A stretch of DNA of 64,000 nt from Eucommia ulmoides (lineage: Eukaryota > Streptophyta > Magnoliopsida > Garryales > Eucommiaceae). Under the pieces are notes generated by a model. It saw nothing but the letters and a program-made list of their open reading frames with translations. It was not told where the DNA came from and did no database searches. Each line of letters starts with the position of its first letter. The first letter of the stretch is position 1. The translations under genes were made by a program, and so were the position numbers. Of this stretch, positions 55,741 to 64,000 are shown in pieces. The stretch lies in the NCBI GenBank assembly GCA_016647705.1, contig JAENRU010000279.1, positions 124,001-188,000 of the forward strand, given 5' to 3'.

Positions 55741-55894
55741 GTAAACTTAGGGAGATTTTCTGTTGGTCATCCCTCCATCCACCTTGTCTTCTAGATGGAA
55801 AGGGATTTTGCTTTGTAATGGTTTTTTATATTTAATGAATGCAATTATGTTTTATCCGACATATGGTTTAAATGTTTAAATTTTATGCTTTCAG
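55741..55894 (+). other. probable intron between protease and reverse transcriptase parts
   Basis: Donor TTTCG|GTAAAC and acceptor TTATGCTTTCAG|GATG bound 154 bp that are AT-rich, unlike the coding parts around them. Splicing at this position is known for Ogre/Tat elements, where it controls pol production. Not shown for this copy. Confidence 0.6.
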
Positions 55895-58800
55895 GATGTC
55901 TAAAACACCAGTGTATGATGCATGCGATATAACTGAGCCAGAGTGCGATAAGTATGATTTCAATGCAGAATCAGACCATAACCCGATGGGAGTGAAAGCA
56001 GAAGATGACTCTTGCCAGCCAGACGATGGTGAGATCTGAAAAGCTTTCACAGAGTTCGAGAACAAGCCGATTCCCAGTAACGATGAGACCGAGTTGATAA
56101 ACTTGGGGACCTCGGAAGAATTGAAGGAAGTAAAGATTGGATCAGCCCTCATGACTCTGGAAAAGAAAGAGTTGACAACGCTCTTAATTTCCTACCAATA
56201 TATCTTTGCCTGGTCCTACGATGACATGGTAGGACTGGACAAGAGTATCGTGGCCCATAAGCTGCCGCTAAAGCCGGGGAGTGTACCAGTCAAATAAAAG
56301 TTGAGGAAACTGAGGCCCGCTGTCAGCCTTGAGGTCAAGGAGGAGATCGTGAAGCAATTCAATGCCCGAATTATTGAAGTCTGTAACTACAGTGAATGGC
56401 TCTCAAATGTCGTTCCGTGCCAAAGTCCTCAGGAAAAATCAGAGTCTGCGTGGACTATCGTGATCTCAACCGGGCGAGTCCAAAAGATGATTTTCCACTG
56501 CCAAACATTCACATCATCATCGACAATACTGCGGGGCGAAAGCTCTTTTCTTTCACCGATGGGTTCTCTGGCTATAATCAGATTCTGATGGATGAGAAAG
56601 ATCGAGAAAAGACAGCCTTCACTACACCATGGGGAGTCTTTTGCTATAGGGCGATGCCTTTCGGTCTCAAAAACGCCGGGGCAACATACCAAAGAGCAAT
56701 GACGACCCTCTTTCATGATATGATGCACAAGGAGATAGAGGTATATGTAGATGACATGATCGTTAAATCACAGGAGAACGAGGATCATCTCTGCCATTTG
56801 AAAAAGGTGTTCAACAGACTTCGAAAGTACCAGCTCAAGCTCAATCCAGCAAAATGCGCATTTGGGGTGGCTTCCGGAAAACTTCTTGGTTTCATGGTAA
56901 ATCGCCATGGAATCGAGATTGATCCTGCAAAGACGAAGGCCATTCGTGAGATGCCGCCATCGAGAAATGAGAAAGAAATCCGAGGTTTTCTAGGGCGATT
57001 AAATTTCATAGCCCGATTCATCTTCCAACTCACTGCCACTTGTGAGCCAATCTTCAAGCTACTTCGAAAAGAAAGTGACGGGCGATGGAATGCAGATTGC
57101 CAGAATGCCTTGGAGAAAATTAAAGTCTATCTAACGAACCCTCCCGTTCTAGTGCCGCCTCGGGAGAAGGTTCCGTTATTACTATATTTGTCGGTTCTCG
57201 ACTCCTCCATGGGAGCTATGCTTGGGCAACTCAATAAATTTGGAAAGAAGGAGCAAGCTATCTACTACCTCAGCAAGCGCTTCATGAAGTATGAGAAAAA
57301 TTATACCTTGCTGGAGAGGACCTGTTGTGCATTGGCTTGGTCCGCTCAAAGACTACGCCATTATATGCTCCCACTGACTACTTACTTGATAGCCAGGATG
57401 GATCCCTTAAAATACATCTTCGAGAAGCCGATTCTGTCAGGAAAAGTTGCAAAATGGCAGATGCTGCTGACGGAGTTCGATATCATCTACAAGACCCAAA
57501 ATTCAGTGAAGGGTCAGGCGATAGCAAATCAGTTGGCTAGTTGTCCAGTTCAAACGGATAACCAGCCTCTTGAGACGCTATTCCCTGACGAGTCGATTCA
57601 TGCGGTGGATGAAGAAAATGAGGAAACAGTCTGGAAAATGTATTTTGATGGAGCAGTGAACTCTCGAGGGACTGGAATCGGAGCCGTTCTGGTTTCTCCG
57701 GGCAAACAGCATTATCCAGTGGCTTCCAAGTTGAAGTTCCAGAGCACAAATAATCGAGCTGAGTACGAAGCCTGTATTCTGGGACTCCAGCTGGCTGTCG
57801 ATATGAAAATCAAAGAATTGCTAGTGTTTGGAGATTCTGAGCTGATAATCAATCAGGTGACGGATAAATATGCCATGAGAGATCCGACCTTGATAGCCTA
57901 TAACAATCACCTCCTGGAGTTGTGCGAGCAATTTACAATAATAGAATTTGAAAGCATACCGAGGCTAAAAAATGACTTCGCCGATGCCTTAGCTACCTTG
58001 GCATCTATGATATCTATCACTCGAGAGGATGATGATATCATTCCGGTGGTGATCCGAGTTCAACGCCGACCGGCCCACTGCTGCCAGCTTGAATCTGAGC
58101 CAGCCAAAGACCCGTGGTACCATGACATAAAGAACTTTCTGAAAAATCAGGAGTATCCGAAAGGGGCATCAAGTGTTGACCGGAAAACTCTCTGGAGGTT
58201 AGCAGGCCAATTCTTCCTGAGCGGGGAGACACTGTACAAACGCTCCCCTGACATGGGCCTGTTGAGATGTGTTGGAGTCGAAGAGGCCATCCAGTTGATG
58301 AAAGAGGTCCATGGTGGCATATGTGGACCTCACATGAGCGGCTTCATGCTTGCCAAGAAGATCCTGAGGACCGGTCATTTTTGGCTAACGATGGAAAGCG
58401 ACTGCGTGCAGTTTGTTCGAAGATGCCATAAGTGTCAGATTCATGGTGATCAAATCCATGTTCCACCTTCGCACCTTCATTGCTTGGCGGCCCCATGGCC
58501 CTTCTCAATGTGGGGTATGGACGTGATTGGAGAAGTTACCCCTAAGGCGCCGAGTGGTCATCGCTTTATCCTGGTGGCAATTGATTATTTTTCCAAGTGG
58601 GTAGAAGCCGTTTCCTTAACCCGAGTGACTCAAAAGATAGTAGCTCGATTCATCAAAAAAAATATTGTGTCAAGATACGGTTTGCCGCAAACATTGATAA
58701 CCGACAATGCTAAAAACCTGAAGGGTTCAGAAATACAGAAAATATGTCAACAGTTCAAGATCGAGCACAAAAACTCAGTGCCTTACCGTCCAAAAATGAA

Positions 58801-59296
58801 TGGAGCAGTGGAAGCCGCCAACAAAAATATAAAGAAAATTCTCCAGAAGATGATTGACAATTATAAAGAGTGGGATGATATGCTGCCATATGCTTTGATG
58901 GCTTACCGAACCTCGGTTCGGACCTCGACAGGGGCAACCCCCTATTCTCTGGTTTATGGCACAGAAGCGGTGATACCAGCCGATGTGGAAATTCCATCTC
59001 TACGAGTGCTCATAGAGGCCGAGCTTGATGAAACTGAATGGGTACAACAACGGTTGGACCAACTTTGTTTAATCGATGAAAAGCGGCTGACAGCGATATG
59101 CCACGGACAGTGTTACAGACAGAGGATTACTAGAGCTCATGATAAACGGGTATACCCTAGAGTCTTCAAAGTCGGTGAGTTAGTATTGAAGAAAATCTTT
59201 CCTTTCCAAGATGAAGCTAAGGGTAAGTTCGCGCCAAATTGGGAAGGTCCTTTTGTTGTTCATAAGGCTTTGAGCGGTGGAGCGTTGATTCTCTAG
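55895..59296 (+). CDS. pol: Tat element pol: RT, RNase H, archaeal-type RNase H, integrase
   Basis: Fossil retroelement part. Reverse transcriptase: DYRDLNRASPKDDFPLPNIH, AMPFGLKNAGATYQRAMTTL and the catalytic EVYVDDMIVKS (~56740-56770). Gypsy RNase H: about 57170-57540 (YLSKRFMKYEKNYTLLERTC). A second RNase H of archaeal type, MYFDGAVNSRGTGIGAVLVS to NDFADALATLASM (57640-58010), marks the Tat group. Integrase: an H..H..C..C zinc part (HGGICGPHMSG, RRCHKCQIHG), then WGMDVIGEV, ITDNAKN and NGAVEAANKN for the D,D,E core (58510-58820). The product copies the RNA and inserts the DNA in working relatives. The whole region looks largely preserved, with few breaks. Confidence 0.9.
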
Positions 59297-59996
59297 GAAA
59301 TGGATAGTGATGTATTTCCTGAGCCCCTAAACTCGGATTCTGTAAAGAAATACTTTGCCTAATAAATGTCCTTATTTTCTAAGTAAGTTTATTTCAATTT
59401 GTGATTATCTGTTGCTTCCAAAAAAAAAAAAAAAGAAGAAGAAGAATAGTTAGATCACTCCTAGGGGCATTTTTGGAATTCCCACTACGGTTGACTTCCA
59501 TTGACCGTAAGACTTTTCTGTGTTCGGAACTTGATGGATTTGAGCAAGAGTTGGAATCTGTGAAAAGGAACATCGAATATGGCTCAAATTTGCATTGAAA
59601 TCATACTTGTCAGACAATCCGGCTTGAAATCTCGTAGTCAACATATCTGGTGATAAAGATACCTGTTTGGGGTAAGGTTTTACACGTTTTTCCTATATTT
59701 GGTTAAATCAGTTTTGCAGGATTTGAAAAATACAAAGCAAGTAGGAGTGTGTGATTCTCCTAAGCACTGAGGATGCCTAGTAGAAAAGAGAAAGTGAGAA
59801 TCGGCGGGTGCAGAGAAATAAAGGCTGATAGGGATGTTGTCCAAAAAACCAGACCCTGCCAACAACCCGGAGAAAACCTCCAGAAAGTACATCTCTAAGA
59901 TTGACAGAAGGACGAGACAGAAAAATCTCCCGATACTGTCCCGTGACCCGAGAAAGTCAAGCGCCATCAAATGAGGGATTGCGACGGAAAATGGGG

Positions 59997-60275
59997 GACG
60001 GAATTGCGAGTCGTAAAGAGTGACAAGTTTTTCAAACTAAATTTTCGTGTTACATGTGTTTTTTGTTCAATTACAGGGTTTTCAAAGGACATGGAAGCAT
60101 GGATTTCTCTCTCATAAAGACTTCTTACCTTCCAGTTTGGACGGAATTGCGAGTCGTAAAGAGTGACAAGTTTTTCAAACTAAATTTTCGTGTTACATGT
60201 GTTTTTGTTCAATTACAGGCTTTTCAAAGGACATGGAAGTATGGATTTCTCTCTCACAAAGACTTCTTACCTTCC
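59997..60275 (+). repeat. two tandem units of ~142 bp
   Basis: GGACGGAATTGCGAGTCGTA..AGAGTGACAAGTTTTTCAAA, then CAAAGGACATGGAAG and CTTCTTACCTTCC(A/G)GTT, occur at 59997 and 60139 with few differences. Confidence 0.95.
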
Positions 60276-60569
60276 GGTTCAAATTAGAAACTTTTTATTA
60301 CTGAAAGTTCCAAAGCTCTAAAATGAGCGTCCAGGTATGCGTTTTGCCCTGAAAAGGGCGAAAAGTGAACTACGCTAAACTTGGTCCTCGGCATAATACT
60401 AAGGTACACAGGCAATCTATAAATGTTCGGTCATCTGAGAGTTCGGCTGGGGCACATTTATATCTTTGCTCTCTCATTCTGGCTCAGTCACAAGTTAGGG
60501 CATATTTTATACTCTTGAATTTTCTTTAGGCCCCTGGTCAAGAGGGCTGGGGCACGAATAATTTTTATT

Positions 60570-60905
60570 ACTCTAAACAATCCTCTAAACAGACACGTGT
60601 TCGTCATGAGTATTGTCAGGAGTCATTTTTTTATTACTCTAAACAATCCTCTAAATGGACACGTGTTCGTCATGAGTATCGTCAAGAGTCATTTTTTTAC
60701 TCTAAACAATCCTCTAAACAGACACGTGTTCGTCATGAGTATCGTCAGGAGTCATTTTTTTATTACTCTAAACAATCCTCTAAACGGACATTTGTTTATC
60801 ATGAACATCGTCATGAGTCATTCTCTTATTTTTCAAAATGGACACTTGTTCGTCATGAGTCTTCTTTTATTACTCTAAACGTACGCTTGTTCGTCATGAG
60901 TCATT
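60570..60905 (+). repeat. about five tandem units of ~65 bp
   Basis: CTCTAAACAATCCTCTAAAC, then (A/G)GACACGTGTTCGTCATGAGT, AT(T/C)GTCA(G)GAGTCATTTTT. The last units are shorter and more diverged. A frame across the array is an artefact of the repeat. Confidence 0.9.
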
Positions 60906-61017
60906 TTATTTTATTTGTTCTATTATTAGAAAATAAACTAAAAAATAAATAAAATAAAAATGGGACGATCAAAATGACGTGGTCTTTTATCTTTGTCAAG
61001 CAAGTGAACTTGCATGA

Positions 61018-61031
61018 CAAAGAGGGGCAGC
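61018..61031 (+). other. polypurine tract
   Basis: ACAAAGAGGGGCAGC ends directly before the 3' LTR start TGTAGACAC. A purine-rich stretch is expected here as the plus-strand primer. Confidence 0.7.
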
Positions 61032-63402
61032 TGTAGACACGGCATTTTTGACCGCCTCGCAAAAAAATTATACTTTATTTTATAGTTACCTTTTTTTTAT
61101 TTTATTTATTTTGTTTTGATTGTACCGTGTTTATGCGGTTTAATACTGCTAAATTAAGTTTTATTAATCTCTTAAGTAAATTAAATATTAGTAATTGATT
61201 TTTTTTTTTTTTTTTTTTGGTTTTGTAGATTTTTCGAAGTGGAATAAAAACGCGTTAATTCGGAACAAAATGGACAAGAAACAGACAAGAACGAGAGAGG
61301 CCTGGACCGAACGCGGGGGGGGGGGGCTGCAAAAAGGTCGCTGGTGCGAGCATTTGTGCTGGCCGCACCAGCGACCAGCCACTGGTCGCTGGTGCGGCCA
61401 GCAGGGGGTGTCCCCCCTGCTTTTGGGTGCACCGAATTCGGTGCCCCCAAAAGCTGGTGGGTGCACCGAATTTCGGTGCACCCACCCTCTTTTTTTAATA
61501 TTTTCTTACCTTTTGGTCGTTTTTTTTTGTCGGCAAGTTTAAGAAATTTCCTATAAATAGAAGAGGGCTCAGACAACTCAAGAGGAGAATTTTTGGGGGT
61601 AATAAATTTTTTGAGGGGAATTTTTGTAAGGGAAAGGGGAAATCTGGAGAAAAAATTTGAAGAAAATAATATTATTTTCATTTTATTGTAATTTTGAAGA
61701 AGAAAAATCTCCAAGAAGGTGGTAAATTTTCATCTGTTGTAAATCTTACTCTTATTTTTTTAAGTTGTTATTATACTAATTTTTTTTGTAAATTAGATTT
61801 TTTTTTCTTTTCTTTTCTTCCTTTATTATTTATTATTTTATTTATTTATTTATTTATTACTTTTTATTTTTTTTAATTTTTTTTTATTTTTTTATTTTAA
61901 TTTTTTTTTGAGTAAATAAAACGAGGTGGAAAATTCCCAACCTTCAATTTGAATGGCTTAAATTTAGAAGGGAATTACTCCCCTCGATGCGTGTATGCGG
62001 GTGTTTTATTTAATTTGTATTAAATGTAATGTACTAACAATACGAGGTGGAAAATTTTCAACCTTCAATTTGAATGGCTAAATTTAGAAGGGAATTACTC
62101 CCCTCGATGCGTGTGTGCGGGTGTTTTATTTAATTTGTATTAAATGTAATGTGCTAACAATACGAGGTGGAAAATTCTCAACCTTCAATTTGAATGGTTA
62201 AATTTAGAAGGGAATTACTCCCCTCGATGCGTGTGTGCGGGTGTTTTATTTAATTTGTATTAAATATAATATACTAACAATACGAGGTGAAAAATTCCCA
62301 ACCTTCAATTTGAACGGCTTAAATTTAGAAGGGAATTACTCCCCTCGATGTGTGTATGCGGGTGTTTTATTTAATTTGTATTAAATATAATGTGCTAACA
62401 ATACGAGGTGGAAAATTCTCAACCTTCAATTTGAATGGCTAAATTTAGAAGGGAATTACTCTCCTCGATGCGTGTGTGCGGGTGTTTTATTTAATTTGTA
62501 TTAAATATAATGTGCTAACAATACGAGGTGAAAAATTCCCAACCTTCAATTTGAATGGCTAAAATTTAGAAGGGAATTACTCTCCTCGATGCGTGTGTGT
62601 GGGTGTTTTATTTAATTTGTATTAAATATAATGTGCTAACAATACGAGGTGGAAAATTTCCAACCTTCAATTTGAACGGCTTAAATTTAGAAGGGAACTA
62701 CTCCCCTCGATGCGTGTGTGCGGGTGTTTTATTTAATTTGTATTAAATATATTGTGCTAACAATACGAGGTGGAAAATTCCCAACCTTCAATTTGAACGG
62801 CTTAAATTTAGAAGGGAACTACTCCCCTCGATGCGTGTGTGCGGGTGTTTTATTTAATTCATATTAAATATAATGTGCTAACAAGATGAGGTGAAAAATT
62901 CCCAGCCTTCCATCAGAACGGCCTAGGTTTAGAAGGAAGATCAATTCCCTAAATGTGTGGGTATGTGTATATGTGTATATAAGGAGGATTTAAAAATAAA
63001 ATAAAAACATTCGGATTTAAATTCTAATTGGACTTAATCGGATAAGGTACCGTCTTTGGACGGGCGTCTTGGGGTGCTTGACACCTTCCCCGAGCGTAAC
63101 TAACCCCCGAACTCTTTAAACGAATCTCGGGTCAGACCATGTTATTTTTGGAGTCAAATTTTACTTAAGCCATTTTTTAAATTATTTTCAAAAAATAAAA
63201 ATAAAAAATATGGTGACCTAGCACATCATTTAAATCCAATGCTAGGTGGCGATTCTTTTTTTCTAAAACAGGCTTAAGTATATTTTAATGAGAAAATCGA
63301 CGTTTTTAAAAACCCTTCTCGTTTTACCAGCGCCAAGCATATATAGGCATATATCTATATTTATTTTTTTCTGATTTTCTCTGGAAAATCGGGGTGCGTT
63401 CA
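61032..63402 (+). repeat. 3' LTR of the Tat element
   Basis: Same layout as the 5' LTR: TATAAATAG at 61552; tandem units at about 61921, 62042, 62162, 62282, 62403, 62523, 62644, 62765 and the diverged 62886. The LTR is 71 bp longer, mainly because its GC-rich block (61310-61495) has a perfect inverted repeat at 61358-61402 and an extra copy of the GGTGCACCGAATT palindrome. Confidence 0.92.
61358..61402. repeat. perfect 45-bp hairpin (21-bp stem, 3-base loop) in 3' LTR
   Basis: GCTGGCCGCACCAGCGACCA(G), loop CCA, then its exact reverse complement. The 5' LTR has only a short version (GGCCGCATGTGCGGCC near 49637-49652). It lies in the probable U3, about 150 bp upstream of the TATA box. Confidence 0.95.
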
Positions 63403-63994
63403 GGTGGAATACCGAAATTCAGAGAAGCTCTAAGGAAATACACTGTTCAAATGAGTTTCACATATCAGTTCATAAAGAATGACAAGAAGAAAGTGACAGC
63501 TGAATGTTCACTCAAGAAAGAAAAGGGGTGCAAATGGAGAGTGCACAGTAGATTAGATGAAAGAAACGTTTTTTTTTTTATATATATTTGGGAGTTGGAG
63601 AGAAATCATAGTTGTGGTGTTGCTTATAGGACGATGAGAAACAAGAAGATGAATTCCAATGTTGTTAAGTCATACCTCATAGACTTAGTTTAGAATACCC
63701 CATCCACTCGGCCAATTAATGTTGTTCACGCCTTTAAGAACGACTACGGGATTGAGATCCCAAACCACATTGCTTGGAACAGCGTAGAGAAAGCCCATGA
63801 TGTTTTGTATTGAGCAGTTTTTTTCGGTGGAATATTACAGGATGACATATTCGGAAGGTATATACGGTGTGCCCACGATCGAGAAGCCTGAATGGAATGC
63901 ATCGGAAGTTGTAATCATCCCCCCATCACAAAAAAACAACCTAGTCGGCCGAGGAAGAAACGCATCTCATCTAGAGGTGAGATTGCAGAAATAA
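63403..63994 (+). pseudogene. MULE transposase: MuDR DNA-binding region and C-terminus, no DDE core
   Basis: Continuation of the gene broken at 49308. FREALRKYTVQMSFTYQFIK, KKKVTAECSLKKEKGCKWRV and RNHSCGVAYRTMRNKKM are a FAR1/MuDR-type zinc-binding DNA-binding region, followed by the helical part (YGIEIPNHIAWNSVEKAHDV) in another frame after a stop at 63691. Directly after this comes the C-terminal signature (EYYRMTYSEGIYGVPTIEKP, PPSQKNN, and in the next frame RPRKKRISSRGEIAEIKC, the usual lead-in to the CCHC knuckle). The MULE DDE catalytic domain, normally ~300 residues between these parts, is absent, so this is an internally deleted, non-autonomous copy. It runs off the window end. Confidence 0.75.
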
Positions 63995-64000
63995 AATGCG

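Larger units (their letters stand above)
59297..61017 (+). other. 3' non-coding part of the Tat element
   Basis: 1.7 kb with no domain, as is usual for long Tat elements. An A run with (GAA)n lies near 59420-59448. Two tandem repeat fields are listed separately. The remainder (59450-59990, 60290-60570) matches nothing I recognise. Confidence 0.75.
49309..63402 (+). mobile_element. Ty3/Gypsy LTR retrotransposon, Tat lineage, 14.1 kb
   Basis: LTRs at 49309-51608 and 61032-63402 start TGTAGACACGG and end GTGCGTTCA, with GGTGG on both sides (49304-49308, 63403-63407). Order: LTR, primer site, gag, protease with G-patch, RT, RNase H, second (archaeal-type) RNase H, integrase, long 3' non-coding part, polypurine tract, LTR. 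A second RNase H and a likely intron before RT are marks of the Tat group (Ogre-like). No extra ORF was seen ahead of gag, unlike typical Ogre. It looks nearly whole with a few breaks. The LTRs are very similar outside the GC-rich block and repeat array, so the insertion is fairly recent. Confidence 0.92.
47738..64000 (+). mobile_element. MULE with a DDE-less transposase gene, split by an LTR element; right end off window
   Basis: The left end ATTATTTAGACCCTATTAAA matches that of 25401. It is followed by a leader (47800-48850) with a possible first exon (ATGGACGATAATACCCCTAT at 47861, possible donor ATG|GTAAGC near 47920) and GTTAAC motifs, then the transposase gene from 48857. A 14.1-kb LTR retrotransposon interrupts the gene at 49308/63403. 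The right TIR is not in the window, so length and target duplication are unknown. Confidence 0.6.

Noticed and set aside
60597-60878. 93-codon frame with repeated segments
   Set aside because: Produced by the ~65-bp tandem repeat in the 3' non-coding part of the Tat element.

Overview
The window is nuclear DNA of a flowering plant, almost certainly a eudicot. It is AT-rich, with long intergenic spaces, GT-AG introns, L1-type LINEs carrying a C-terminal RNase H, Tat-lineage Ty3/Gypsy DNA, MULEs, PIF/Harbinger-like MITEs, and scraps of RTE LINE, SINE and organellar rRNA. The only convincing host protein genes are three tandem plus-strand copies of the REF/SRPP family (rubber elongation factor / small rubber particle protein / lipid-droplet-associated protein). 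The species cannot be named from the sequence; a rubber producer is possible but not required, because the family occurs in most plants.

Layout. 1-8.7 kb: decayed LTR ends, an RTE-type LINE tail, a rearranged plastid-like 23S rRNA scrap, the last exon of SRPP copy 1 (3131-3562), an L1 LINE fragment and a tRNA-derived SINE with a 10-bp target duplication. 8.7-20 kb: SRPP copy 2 (9428-11711) and copy 3 (18245-20033), each with two coding exons, a CT-rich leader and a two-codon upstream ORF. Between them, a 2.3-kb block that starts in the last codons of copy 2 and contains a solo LTR appears twice; the second copy lies inside ~300-bp inverted repeats. 20-25.3 kb: several MITEs and the possible start of a minus-strand transcription unit of unknown function.

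25.4-47 kb is a nested stack. It holds a non-autonomous MULE-like element packed with GTTAACGTTAAC palindromes, two roughly full-length but decayed minus-strand L1 LINEs, and two solo LTRs of one family, each with a perfect 5-bp target duplication (TAGGC; AATTA). LINE 2 itself sits inside another short TIR element. 47.7 kb to the end is a MULE whose transposase gene (PB1-like and FAR1/Mudr DNA-binding regions, no visible DDE core) is split by a 14.1-kb Tat-lineage LTR retrotransposon (49309-63402, target duplication GGTGG). That element has 2.3-kb LTRs carrying an eight-unit ~120-bp tandem array.

Nothing here looks like an operon or defence system. The most unusual signals are the palindrome-rich MULE-like family, seen twice with related ends, and the TIR-bounded copy of the SRPP 3' end and downstream DNA. 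All boundaries, counts and homology statements were made by eye.
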